Positions 16,374-23,841 of a DNA stretch of 44,882 nucleotides are shown here, piece after piece. Made by a program: the position numbers and the translations under genes. A model generated the notes under the pieces. The model was not told the origin of the DNA, searched no databases, and worked only from the letters and a program-made list of their open reading frames with translations. The first letter of the stretch is position 1. Each line of letters starts with the position of its first letter. Origin of the DNA: Kingella sp. (in: b-proteobacteria) (GTDB taxonomy: Bacteria > Pseudomonadota > Gammaproteobacteria > Burkholderiales > Neisseriaceae); assembly GCF_030527935.1 (NCBI RefSeq), contig NZ_JAUMZV010000021.1:1-44882 (forward strand), read 5' to 3'.

Positions 16374-16958
16374 ATGAACCCACCCAAACTCCCGCCCCAC
16401 ATCATTCTCATCGCGCTCAACGTCGCCATCTTTCTGCTGCAAGCATCAGGCTTTGATTGGCGGCTAGAAGGCGCGTTATGGCAGCCTGAAAACCCCAATT
16501 ACCATATCTGGCAATGGTTTACCCATCTGTTTCTGCACGAAAGCCTGATGCACTTGGGCTTTAATATGTTTGCGCTGGGCTCGTTTATGCCGCATCTGTT
16601 GCGCGTGTGGACAGCCAAGCGCGTGTGGGCGTTGTATTTTGCTTCGGGCTTGGCGGGCGCGGCGGCGTATTTGCCGTTTATGGCGAGCAACGGCTCTATG
16701 CTCGGCGCATCGGGCGCGGTGTTTGGCGTGCTGGCGGCGTTTTCGGCGGTGTATCCCAAAGCCCCGCTGTCGCTGATGTTTATCCCCGTGCCTGTGCAGG
16801 CGCGGTATCTGGTGGGCGGCTTGGTGTTATACGAAGTGTTTGCGCAGATTTCGGGCGTTTCGCTGTTTGGCGACAACATCGCCCACATGGCACACGGCGG
16901 TGGTGCGTTGATGGGCTGGGCGTTTGCTTGGCAATGGCAACGGCAGATGCAACGTTGA
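16374..16958 (+). CDS. Rhomboid-family intramembrane serine protease
   Basis: 194 aa from ATG 16374. It has about six membrane segments and the family's catalytic pair: serine 113 in GASG (111-114) and histidine 174 in AHMAHGGGAL. The conserved HLFLHESLMHLGFNM segment (L1 loop and second helix) is at 51-65. The protein is short, like the minimal six-helix rhomboids without cytoplasmic domains. Its substrate is unknown; bacterial rhomboids cleave membrane proteins within or near the bilayer. A DUS encodes WQPENP near residue 36. A DUS hairpin follows the stop. Confidence 0.9.
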   Translation: MNPPKLPPHIILIALNVAIFLLQASGFDWRLEGALWQPENPNYHIWQWFTHLFLHESLMHLGFNMFALGSFMPHLLRVWTAKRVWALYFASGLAGAAAYLPFMASNGSMLGASGAVFGVLAAFSAVYPKAPLSLMFIPVPVQARYLVGGLVLYEVFAQISGVSLFGDNIAHMAHGGGALMGWAFAWQWQRQMQR

Positions 16959-16968
16959 GATACTAAAA

Positions 16969-17006
16969 GGCAGCCTGAAACGAGAAAATGCCGTTTCAGG
17001 CTGCCT
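16969..17006 (+). terminator. DUS-pair hairpin after the rhomboid gene
   Basis: Facing uptake sequences 10 bp after the stop, with a ~13-base loop. Confidence 0.6.
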
Positions 17007-17068
17007 ACACCCCGCCCCATCCCTCCGCCGCCAACTGTTAAATGCTGTAAAGCAGCCTGAAAACACGC

Positions 17069-17074
17069 TATAAT
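17069..17074 (+). promoter_or_regulatory. Candidate -10 box of upp
   Basis: Perfect TATAAT 37 bases before the upp start, in the context ACACGCTATAATCGCCCCCG. The -35 region (CTGTAA or TGTAAA) is weak and overlaps a partial uptake sequence. A similar ACACGCTAAAATCCCCCCCG context precedes pepN at about 33,835. Confidence 0.5.
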
Positions 17075-17111
17075 CGCCCCCGTTTTTCAGCCCATCAAAA
17101 GAGATAAAACC

Positions 17112-17741
17112 ATGAATCTGCTCATTATTGACCACCCCCTTGTGCGCCATAAACTCACCCTGATGCGCGAAGCCGATTGCAGCACAGGCAAATTTCGTAC
17201 GCTCACCAAAGAACTCGCCCGCCTGATGACCTACGAAGCCACGCGCGATTTTGAAACCGAACAATGCGAGATTGACGGCTGGTGCGGCAAAATCCAAGGC
17301 GAGCGCATCAAAGGCAAAACCGTAACCGTGGTGCCCATTTTGCGCGCAGGCCTGGGCATGCTGGATGGCGTGTTAGACCTAATTCCGGGGGCAAAAGTGA
17401 GCGTAGTTGGCTTGCAGCGCGATGAAGAAACGCTGCAACCCGTGCCCTATTTTGAAAAACTGGTAGACAAAATGGACGAACGCCCCGCGTTGATTATTGA
17501 CCCCATGCTGGCAACAGGCGGCTCTATGGTCGCCACGATAGACCTGCTCAAACAAAAAGGCTGCCGCAACATCAAAGCCTTGGTGCTGGTTGCCGCGCCC
17601 GAAGGCGTGCAAGCCGTGAACGCCGCCCATCCCGATGTGAAAATCTACACCGCCGCGCTCGATAGCCATCTCAACGAAAACGGCTACATCATTCCGGGGC
17701 TGGGCGATGCGGGCGATAAAATCTTCGGCACAAAGCATTAA
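17112..17741 (+). CDS. upp: Uracil phosphoribosyltransferase
   Basis: 209 aa, full length. It converts uracil and PRPP to UMP in pyrimidine salvage. The family start NLLIIDHPLVRHKLTLMRE, the VPILRAGLGMLDG segment and the PRPP loop LIIDPMLATGGSMVA (around 127-141) are all present, as is the C-terminal GYIIPGLGDAGDKIFGTKH that binds uracil. An AAGAG ribosome site precedes the ATG. It stands alone between DUS hairpins. Confidence 0.97.
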   Translation: MNLLIIDHPLVRHKLTLMREADCSTGKFRTLTKELARLMTYEATRDFETEQCEIDGWCGKIQGERIKGKTVTVVPILRAGLGMLDGVLDLIPGAKVSVVGLQRDEETLQPVPYFEKLVDKMDERPALIIDPMLATGGSMVATIDLLKQKGCRNIKALVLVAAPEGVQAVNAAHPDVKIYTAALDSHLNENGYIIPGLGDAGDKIFGTKH

Positions 17742-17756
17742 ATTCAACCGTGCAAA

Positions 17757-17794
17757 AGGCAGCCTGAAACCCCAACCCCGCTTTCAGGCTGCCT
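17757..17794 (+). terminator. DUS-pair hairpin after upp
   Basis: Facing uptake sequences with a C-rich loop, 15 bp after the stop. Confidence 0.6.
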
Positions 17795-17824
17795 AAACCA
17801 TCCCACTCTCACAAAGGAACAACC

Positions 17825-18142
17825 ATGTCATTCCAACAAAATCTCGCCCAAATGCCCAGCATAGACCACTTAAGCGGCTTAAACGTTTGCGATGCCGCTG
17901 GCAACGTGGTGCATCACATCCCCGCCGTGGAAGGCAAATTAGGCAGCCTGAAACTGTACAACGCGCTGGCTGCCGAATTTAACGGCGAACTGAACCGCTA
18001 CGCCGCCGAGCAAGGCTTGATTTGGTTTGACGAACACGTGTTAGACGCGCAAAAACACGCAGGCAAACATCCCAACATAGACCTGCTGTTTAAAGTGCAA
18101 GACGAAAATTTAAACTACACGCTCAAACCGCTTATCAAATAA
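17825..18142 (+). CDS. Small conserved protein, DUF2322-like
   Basis: 105 aa, soluble, with a clear AAAGGAAC ribosome site. Sequence features are MPSIDHLSGLNVCDAAGN, then VEGKLGSLKLYNAL (GSLK from an in-frame uptake sequence), then a histidine-rich DEHVLDAQKHAGKHPNIDLL and a C-terminal YTLKPLIK. The layout resembles the DUF2322 family of betaproteobacterial proteins, which have no known role; that assignment is from memory. No membrane segment or signal peptide. It lies between hairpins, so it is probably monocistronic. Confidence 0.7.
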   Translation: MSFQQNLAQMPSIDHLSGLNVCDAAGNVVHHIPAVEGKLGSLKLYNALAAEFNGELNRYAAEQGLIWFDEHVLDAQKHAGKHPNIDLLFKVQDENLNYTLKPLIK

Positions 18143-18165
18143 TCCGCCCATTATTCAGCACGTTA

Positions 18166-18205
18166 AGGCAGCCTGAAAACGCATCCACAGCCTTTCAGGC
18201 TGCCT
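18166..18205 (+). terminator. DUS-pair hairpin after the DUF2322-like gene
   Basis: Facing uptake sequences 24 bp after the stop. Confidence 0.6.
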
Positions 18206-18232
18206 GTCATCGCCCCAGCCGAAAGCGCAACC

Positions 18233-19183
18233 ATGAACATCCTTTTTATCGCCGACCCGCTGCACACTTTTAAAACCTACAAAGACACCACCTACGCCAT
18301 GATGCGCGAAGCCGCCGCGCGTGGGCATCAGCTTCATCACACCCTTGCCAGCGAATTATCCGTTCTAGGCAGCGTGGTTCACGCCCGCGCCACGCCCGTG
18401 CAATTTCTCGGCGAACAAACCAACGGCAGCGCATGGTATCAACAGGGCGATCCATTTCAGGCTGCCTTGCGCGATTTTGATGCCATCATCATGCGCACCG
18501 ACCCGCCGTTTAATATGCAATATTTATACGCCACCCAACTGCTCACGCTTGCCGCCGAGCAAGGCGCAAACGTATTCAACAGCGGGCAAGCCATGCGCGA
18601 CTACAATGAAAAACTCGCCATCTTAAACTACCCCCAATTCACATCGCCCACCATCGTGACCACCCGCGCCGCCGACGTGCGCGCCTTTCTAGCCGAGCAC
18701 GGCGACATCATTGTCAAACCGCTCGACGGCATGGGCGGCATGGGCATTTTCCGCCTCACCGAGCGCGACCCGAACATCGGCAGCATCCTCGAAACCCTGA
18801 TGCGGCTGGACACGCGCACCATCATGGCGCAACGCTACATCCCCGAAATCGTGCACGGCGACAAACGCATCCTCGTGATTGACGGCGAAGTCGTGCCCTT
18901 TGCCCTGGCCCGCATTCCGCAGCAGGGCGAAACGCGCGGCAATTTAGCCGCAGGCGGGCGCGGCGTGGCACAGGAATTGAGCGAACGCGACCGCGAAATC
19001 GCCGAAACCCTCGCCCCCGAACTGAAACGGCGCGGCATTTTGCTCGCCGGTTTGGACGTGATTGGCAGCTATTTAACCGAAGTGAACGTCACCAGCCCCA
19101 CCGGTTTCCAAGAAATCACCAAACAAAAAGGCTTTGATGTGGCGGCGAAATTCATTGACGCAGTGGAACGGAACGCGGCATAG
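18233..19183 (+). CDS. gshB: Glutathione synthetase
   Basis: 316 aa ATP-grasp ligase joining gamma-glutamylcysteine and glycine. The N-terminal MNILFIADPLHTFKTYKDTTYAMM matches GshB. Further hallmarks are RTDPPFNMQYLYATQLL, IVKPLDGMGGMGIF (the glycine-rich ATP loop near residues 161-174) and the C-terminal GLDVIGSYLTEVNVTSPTGF. The 5' half carries a resident uptake sequence (FQAALRDFD). The 3' part has a somewhat different codon style and is followed by a hybrid DUS, AGGCAGCCTGCA at 19,189-19,200, so recombination with a relative's allele is possible. No gshA is nearby. Confidence 0.96.
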   Translation: MNILFIADPLHTFKTYKDTTYAMMREAAARGHQLHHTLASELSVLGSVVHARATPVQFLGEQTNGSAWYQQGDPFQAALRDFDAIIMRTDPPFNMQYLYATQLLTLAAEQGANVFNSGQAMRDYNEKLAILNYPQFTSPTIVTTRAADVRAFLAEHGDIIVKPLDGMGGMGIFRLTERDPNIGSILETLMRLDTRTIMAQRYIPEIVHGDKRILVIDGEVVPFALARIPQQGETRGNLAAGGRGVAQELSERDREIAETLAPELKRRGILLAGLDVIGSYLTEVNVTSPTGFQEITKQKGFDVAAKFIDAVERNAA

Positions 19184-19188
19184 CGTTC

Positions 19189-19200
19189 AGGCAGCCTGCA
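19189..19200 (+). repeat. Hybrid uptake sequence AGGCAGCCTGCA
   Basis: Combines the 5' end of the resident dialect with the TGCA end of AA-king3DUS. The same spelling recurs at 20,805-20,816 and, inverted, at 21,042-21,053. It marks the left edge of the foreign segment. Confidence 0.7.
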
Positions 19201-19222
19201 CATTCAATCGGACGGGAAGTAT

Positions 19223-19302
19223 GTAGGGTGGGCGCTTGCTGCCCACGCGTTGCGCATCCGAAGGCAGCCTGAAAACGCGTGGGCAACGAGTGCCCACCCT
19301 AC
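19223..19302. repeat. Repeat family B, copy (GTAGGGTGGGC palindrome)
   Basis: Ends GTAGGGTGGGC and GCCCACCCTAC are inverted, with an uptake sequence in the middle (19,262-19,274). Its right end abuts the truncated start of the toxin fragment. Confidence 0.7.
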
Positions 19303-19539
19303 GGCAGCTTGCATCATCAGAAACAGAATCCAAATGGACCAATTATTGAGCTTCCTCGTAGTAAGCATTCTTTGAGTAATAAAAAACAACATCCATTTGG
19401 GAATCAAAAAGGAAAGGGTGTTGGATCTGGAAAAAATAGGCATGATTTTGATCTTTGGCGTGTAGAGTATTGGAAGTTTAGAGCAGAGGAAGAACTTGGT
19501 AAAAGAAATATTAAGCCTGGAAAGATATGCTGCAATTAA
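19303..19539 (+). pseudogene. C-terminal fragment of a polymorphic-toxin nuclease (HNH/EndoVII-like)
   Basis: About 77 residues without a proper start, entering directly from a family B repeat. The readable part contains HHQKQNPNGPIIELPRSKHS, KQHPFGNQKGKGVGSGKNRH and DFDLWRVEYWKFRAEEELGK. This pattern (HH, then GP..ELPRS.H, then HP.G...G.G, then F..WR..YWK.RA.EE) resembles the C-terminal HNH/EndoVII-type nuclease cassettes of RHS, CDI and related toxins. The delivery part is absent, so this is an orphan cassette remnant. The local base composition is AT-rich, unlike its neighbours. The next frame, 18 bp downstream, is an immunity-like gene, the usual order for such cassettes. Family assignment is by motif only. 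Confidence 0.65.
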
Positions 19540-19557
19540 CAATAGTAAGGAATAATA

Positions 19558-20008
19558 ATGATTTATGGAAATTTTTTTAAAGAATTAACTGATTACTTTG
19601 ATAATAATCCTATTCTAAGAGGTATTGCCACAACCGAACAAGAACTACACTTAATAGCTTAATAGAAAAAGAATTGAATGTAAGTATTGATGATGATTTT
19701 AAATTTTTCACTACAATATTTGGTGGCTGCTTAATAAAAAATTCACAAGTATATGGATTTCATAATAGTGTTTTTTAGGAGACGATAGCATTATTGATCT
19801 AAATATTGGATTTTCTTGTTTTTTAGAAAATTATAAAAATACTATAATTATCGGTACAGATGGATGGGGTAACCCAGTATTTATTAATCATGAATACAAA
19901 GTACTTGTACTCATGTTTGATCATGATGAAAATGAAGAAGTTCTGATAGCAGACTCTTTCTCACTATATTTGGAAAAATGTTTGCGTGGCGAAGGTTGTC
20001 AGACCTAA
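19558..20008 (+). pseudogene. Broken SUKH (SMI1/KNR4) family immunity gene
   Basis: Starts at ATG 19558 with an AAGGA site. Three frames must be joined: MIYGNFFKELTDYFDNNPIL (to the stop at 19,660), then SLIEKELNVSIDDDFKFFTT (to the stop at 19,776), then LGDDSIIDLN, IIIGTDGWGNPVFINHEYK and a C-terminal VLIADSFSLYLEKCL (to 20,008). The joined ~150 aa product has the SUKH pattern: an early acidic LN/IDDDF segment, GG near the middle, GTDG.GNP and IADSF.LYLE near the end. SUKH proteins neutralise nuclease toxins, matching the toxin fragment just upstream. Each junction needs a one-base change; the second falls in a T6 run at 19,771-19,776. The region is strongly AT-rich. Confidence 0.78.
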
Positions 20009-20217
20009 ACCAACATAGCAAGCGTAGCCCGCTTGTGTAGTGTGTGTGCGTCCCGCACGCACGCGGTTTCAGCTTTCAGGTAGCCCATTCCCCCTTCAGG
20101 CTACCTGAAAAACACAGCCCCAACGCAGTCAAAAAAGTGTAGGCTGCTTTTCAACAGCTTCAACACCCCAACAGACAGCCTGCAAACCCAATCAACCCAC
20201 CAATAGAAGGACGAAGC
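20009..20217. other. Gap with Eikenella-type uptake sequences
   Basis: No gene. It holds an inverted pair of eikDUS-type sequences: GGCTACCTGAA complement at 20,075-20,085 and exact AGGCTACCTGAA at 20,098-20,109. These could form a hairpin ending the toxin/immunity unit. A short GTGTGCG palindrome lies near 20,045-20,065. Confidence 0.75.
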
Positions 20218-20678
20218 ATGAAACTGGCCGAAGCCCTGATTGACCGCGCCGATTTGCAGAGGCATCTGGCGCAACAGCAAGCCCGCCTGCTGCAAAACGC
20301 GCAATACCAAGAAGGCGAAAGCCCCGCCGAAGACCCCGCCGCGCTGCTGGACGAATACCGCCGCGCCAACGAAGCCCTGTACCACCTGATTGTGCAAATC
20401 AACCTTGCCAACCAGCGCGCCGTGCTGGCGGACGGCACGGGCATGGTGGCCGCGCTGGCCGAACGCGAACGCCTGAAAGCCGAACACGCCGTGCTGACCA
20501 AGCTCGCCGATGCCGCCACGCCCGAACAGTCGCGTTACAGCCGCAGCGAAATCAAAATGCTCGCCGCCGTGGACATTAAAGAACTGCGCCGCCGTGCCGC
20601 CGCGCCGACGACACCGCCAAAGCCTGCCGCCTGCTCGACATCCAAATCCAGCAGGCCAACTGGGCGGAAGATTTGTAA
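20218..20678 (+). pseudogene. DIP1984-like protein gene with a frameshifted 3' end
   Basis: The frame starting MKLAEALIDRADLQRHLAQQ continues through QEGESPAEDPAALLDEYRRA and SRYSRSEIKMLAAVDIKELRR, a mostly helical protein like the DIP1984 (septicolysin-like) family. It then loses homology and ends in a Pro/Ser-rich tail at 20,688. Read in the neighbouring frame from about 20,604, the DNA gives ADDTAKACRLLDIQIQQANW then AEDL and stop at 20,678. That is the expected family C-terminus. A one-base frameshift (or sequencing error) therefore lies in the GC-rich run around 20,593-20,607. No resident uptake sequence is nearby; the flanks carry foreign dialects, so the gene is probably imported. Function unknown. 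Confidence 0.72.
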
Positions 20679-21089
20679 TCGCGGATGAAAAGGGCAACGA
20701 TACGGCGTTGCCAACGCGCTTATGTACGCTCCGTACACGGCGCGCGTTGCTGCCTTGCCCCATTTTTATATTCATCCGCCATAACCACGTTCAGACAACG
20801 TTTCAGGCAGCCTGCACGTTTCAGGTAGCCGTGGTCAAAAGCGGGTGCGGCCTTGTTTTCCCTACAACGGAACAGATAGGCGGAGGGCAGCCTGCGGGAA
20901 ACCCCGCGTGTACCGCCCAGCCCCGTAACGGGTAAAACATACTTTGTACACAGTACGACTCACCACCAACGCACCGGTTTGATACGGCGAGGGCGGGCGG
21001 ATGCGGGAAACCGCAGGCTGCCTGAAACAGACAAAACCACCTGCAGGCTGCCTAAAAACCCAAAAAGCAGCCTGCAAAGAAAGGACATC
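20679..21089. other. Foreign-dialect gap upstream of thyA
   Basis: No gene recognised. Contains hybrid AGGCAGCCTGCA (20,805-20,816), an inverted eikDUS-type sequence (20,820-20,830), a sim-type AGGCTGCCTGAA (21,015-21,026), inverted hybrid (21,042-21,053) and exact AA-king3DUS (21,065-21,076). Confidence 0.75.
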
Positions 21090-21884
21090 ATGAAACAATA
21101 CTTAGATTTATTGCAGCACGTTTTGGACAACGGCACCGACAAATCCGACCGCACAGGCACAGGCACGCGCTCCGTATTCGGCTACCAAATGCGCTTTGAT
21201 TTAGCCCAAGGCTTCCCCGCGCTCACCACCAAAAAACTGCATCTCAAATCCATTATCCACGAGCTATTGTGGTTTCTATCAGGCGACACCAACATCCGCT
21301 ATCTCAAAGAAAACGGCGTGCGCATCTGGGACGAATGGGCAGACGAAAATGGCGACCTGGGGCGCGTATATGGCGCACAATGGCGCAGTTGGCGCGGCGC
21401 AAACGGCGAAACCATAGACCAAATCCGCAACCTTGTGCAGCAAATCCAAACCAACCCCAACAGCCGCCGCCTAATCGTCTCCGCATGGAATCCCGCCGAA
21501 ATGGACAGCATGGCACTCCCCCCCTGCCACGCCCTATTCCAGTTCTACGTTGCCAACGGCAAACTCTCCTGCCAGCTTTACCAGCGCAGCGCCGATATTT
21601 TCCTTGGCGTGCCGTTCAACATCGCCAGCTACGCCCTGCTCACCATGATGCTCGCCCAAGTCTGCGACCTGCAAGCAGGCGAATTTATCCACACACTTGG
21701 CGACGCGCATTTGTATAACAACCATCTAGAACAAGCCCAGTTGCAGCTCACCCGCGAACCGCGCAAACTGCCTACCATGCGCATCAACCCCGCCGTGCGC
21801 GATATTTTCGCCTTTAAATTTGACGATTTTGAATTGCAAGACTACGACCCGCACCCGCATATTAAAGCGCAAGTGTCGGTATAA
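21090..21884 (+). CDS. thyA: Thymidylate synthase
   Basis: 264 aa from ATG 21090 (AAAGGA site just upstream), the same length as E. coli ThyA. It methylates dUMP to dTMP using methylene-tetrahydrofolate. The catalytic cysteine is residue 146 in LPPCHALFQFYV. The arginine RRLIVSAWNP and the folate/dUMP loop QLYQRSADIFLGVPFNIASY are intact. The frame start at 20,979 runs through foreign uptake sequences and is not used. The 5' boundary with the foreign segment lies within about 20 bp of the start. A DUS hairpin with a T run ends the gene. Confidence 0.97.
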   Translation: MKQYLDLLQHVLDNGTDKSDRTGTGTRSVFGYQMRFDLAQGFPALTTKKLHLKSIIHELLWFLSGDTNIRYLKENGVRIWDEWADENGDLGRVYGAQWRSWRGANGETIDQIRNLVQQIQTNPNSRRLIVSAWNPAEMDSMALPPCHALFQFYVANGKLSCQLYQRSADIFLGVPFNIASYALLTMMLAQVCDLQAGEFIHTLGDAHLYNNHLEQAQLQLTREPRKLPTMRINPAVRDIFAFKFDDFELQDYDPHPHIKAQVSV

Positions 21885-21902
21885 TCGCCCCGCGCAACCC
21901 AA

Positions 21903-21947
21903 AGGCAGCCTGAAACAACGTTTGATAACCGTTTCAGGCTGCCTTTT
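21903..21947 (+). terminator. DUS-pair terminator of thyA
   Basis: Facing resident uptake sequences, ~18-base loop, followed by CCTTTT, 19 bp after the stop. Confidence 0.7.
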
Positions 21948-21962
21948 AGCATGATTAACACC

Positions 21963-22041
21963 AGTACACGGCTTGCCAGCAAGCCGTAGGAGCGCGTGGA
22001 CAGTTTTCAGGCTGCATCATCAACCATCACACCCGCGTTTA
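21963..22041. repeat. Repeat family C, copy 1
   Basis: Starts with the palindrome ACGGCTTGCCAGCAAGCCGT, then AGGAGCGCG, then an internal inverted DUS, and ends CACCCGCGTTTA. About 79 bp. Same modular order as copies at 28.0, 33.1 and, inverted, 22.4, 37.5 and 41.0 kb. Confidence 0.78.
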
Positions 22042-22079
22042 AGCATCGGGTGGGCATTTTCAGGCTGCCTTAACGTATA

Positions 22080-22153
22080 TAGGGTGAGTAACTCGTTTGC
22101 CCACCACTGGTGGATAGCTTTAACGTTTTGGTGGCAAGTGAATTGCCCCCTAC
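22080..22153. repeat. Repeat family B, diverged copy
   Basis: TAGGGTGAGTAACTCG to AATTGCCCCCTACC, related to the better-preserved copies at 28,098 and 29,456. It sits 39 bp after a family C copy, the same C-then-B order as at 28.0 kb. Confidence 0.7.
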
Positions 22154-22202
22154 CATTTGGCGTTTTCAGGCTGCCCCAATCATCCCAAAGGCAGCCTGAA
22201 AA

Positions 22203-22293
22203 TGGCGTGTCGGCAGTTCGCCGACATTTTGGCTGATGATGCAACATTGCTCTATTTCATCCGCCATTTGGCTACGAGCCGTCGCCGCTCCAT
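22203..22293. repeat. Repeat family A-like copy 4
   Basis: Left end degraded (TGTCGGCAGTTCGCCGACAT); right end intact (GAGCCGTCGCCGCTCCAT). Same orientation as copies 1 and 2. Confidence 0.7.
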
Positions 22294-22357
22294 TGGCTGC
22301 TTGGTTTTCCGTGCGTGTTTGTCGGGCATCAATGCCCGACCTACTTTGCTATAAATT

Positions 22358-22437
22358 GAACGCGGGCGCAGATGTTGGGCAGCCTGAAAACTGTCCCCGC
22401 GCTCCCTACGGCTTGCTTGCAAGCCGTGCGCTGGCTA
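22358..22437. repeat. Repeat family C, copy 2 (inverted)
   Basis: Reads from AACGCGGGCGCAGATGTTGG, through an internal DUS, GTCCCCGCGCTCCC and the palindrome ACGGCTTGCTTGCAAGCCGT. Confidence 0.78.
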
Positions 22438-22564
22438 TGAGGGTGGTGGGCTATTTGGGGATTTCAGGCTGCTGCTATTATGCTTGGATGTTTCAAGGCA
22501 GCCTGAAACGGGTAAACGGTTTTCAGGCTGCCTTTGGTTTGGCGGGGTTGGGTTAAAAGCGGGG

Positions 22565-23479
22565 CTAGGTCAAATTGCCATTTTCAGGCTGCCATGCGGG
22601 GGGAAGTTGGGCGACGTTGAGCGCGGTTAGGATTTCGCGTTCTACAAGGCGCACGAGTGAATCCAGCGGTAGGTTGTTGTCTTGTCGCCCGAATGGGTCT
22701 TCTAACTGCCCGCTGAGCATATCTAGCCCGAGAAACATATACACCAGCCATGCCACCATCAGCGGTGTCCACAGCCCGAGCGCGGCTTCTAGCCCAAAGG
22801 GGAGCATGATGCAGAAGCTATGGATGGCGCGGTGCAGCAGCACGGAGTAGGCAAAGGGCACGGGGGTGCTGGCGATGCGGTCGCAGCCTGCTTGTATCAT
22901 GCCGAGTGTGTTGAGATGTGTGGTGAGATGGGTGTAGGTGATGTCGCTGATTTCTTGTTGGCGGTGGGCTTGGATAAGGTCGTATTGGATGTGTTCTAAG
23001 GCGTATTGGGGTGGGTTGATGTGGGTGGCGAAGGCTTCTATTTGGTCGGCTTGCATTTGCCCGTATTCTAGGAATAGCTCGGGGTGGGCGGTTTGGTAGC
23101 GCAGGCGGTCGCGCAGTAGGTGGGTGAACACGATGATTTGGCGCAACACCAGTTCGCGGCGGGCGTTGGGCAGGATTTGGCTTTCGCGTATCAGGTGGCG
23201 TTGGGTGGCGATGAGTTGCCCCCAGAGTTTGCGCCCTTCCCACCATCGGTCGTAGCTGGCGTTGTTGCGAAAGCCGAGAAACAGCGACAGGATGATACCG
23301 AAGATGGTGAAGCCGAGCACGGGCGGGGTGGGCAGGTGAAACCAGTGGTAGTGCGCACCGATGCCCAGCAGCAGAGAGACGCTGGATAGCAGCAGCATGG
23401 CGGGCAGGACTTTGGGGAAAATGGTGCCGCGCCATGCGAATAGAAGGGCTAGGGTGTTGGATTTTTTGCGGATTATCAT
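22565..23479 (-). CDS. Bestrophin-like (YneE/UPF0187) inner-membrane channel protein
   Basis: 304 aa from ATG 23479 (MIIRKKSNTLALLFAWRG); a 22-codon extension upstream is DUS-derived and rejected. The family hallmarks are visible: the N-terminal WRGTIFPKVLPAML span and GFTIFGIILSLFLGFRNNASYDRWWEGRKLWG (the conserved RNN..YDRWWEGR segment). C-terminally, PFGLEAALGLWTPLMVAWLVYMFLGLDMLSGQLEDPFG carries the conserved EDPFG. Bacterial bestrophins form pentameric channels for anions or cations; the ion here is not predictable. The C-terminus includes DUS-coded WQPENG. Confidence 0.88.
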   Translation of the reverse strand: MIIRKKSNTLALLFAWRGTIFPKVLPAMLLLSSVSLLLGIGAHYHWFHLPTPPVLGFTIFGIILSLFLGFRNNASYDRWWEGRKLWGQLIATQRHLIRESQILPNARRELVLRQIIVFTHLLRDRLRYQTAHPELFLEYGQMQADQIEAFATHINPPQYALEHIQYDLIQAHRQQEISDITYTHLTTHLNTLGMIQAGCDRIASTPVPFAYSVLLHRAIHSFCIMLPFGLEAALGLWTPLMVAWLVYMFLGLDMLSGQLEDPFGRQDNNLPLDSLVRLVEREILTALNVAQLPPAWQPENGNLT

Positions 23480-23841
23480 GGGGTGGGTTGTGGGATGGTT
23501 TTCAGGCTGCCTTGGCTGTTTGGTGGGCAGCGCGTAGGGGGGCAATGGGGTTGTCCGCCGTGGTTAATAATATTTGCGTTTCAGGCTGCCTTTGGGATAA
23601 CGGCATCAAACTGTGTACGCAGCGAAACGGCACACGCTACACGCGCTATAAAAATGGGTTTCAGGCTGCCTTTACCGTTGCATTAAGGCAGCCTTGCCCC
23701 TTTGTCCAAATCTTTGATTTGGGTATTAAGTGAGCATCTAAATCTTTGATTTAGCTATGCGAACTTATGCAAAGCTCAGGGTATGCCGAAGTGCAACGCA
23801 CAAGGCTGAAAACGTGTTTACACGCTTTGCATCAAGCCTAA
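23480..23841. other. Gap between bestrophin-like gene and small membrane protein gene
   Basis: No gene. Several uptake sequences; two short hairpins CCAAATCTTTGATTTGG (23,706-23,722) and CTAAATCTTTGATTTAG (23,738-23,754) stand close together in an AT-rich stretch. A third copy of the hairpin is at 36,865-36,881. Confidence 0.7.

Larger units (their letters stand above)
21885..22564. other. 680-bp repeat cluster between thyA and the bestrophin-like gene
   Basis: No gene. From left to right: thyA terminator; family C (21,963-22,041); family B (22,080-22,153); DUS pair (22,165-22,201); family A-like (22,203-22,293); family H (22,319-22,346); family C inverted (22,358-22,437); and further DUS copies up to 22,535. 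Open frames here consist of repeat sequence. Confidence 0.8.

Noticed and set aside
20009..20217. Possible attachment site for an integrated element at the foreign island
   Set aside because: No integrase, tRNA or direct repeat at both edges of the island; transformation-driven replacement explains the data better.
21885..22564. CRISPR-like array from many short repeats
   Set aside because: Repeats are uptake sequences in both orientations with irregular spacing and no constant spacer length; no cas genes are present.
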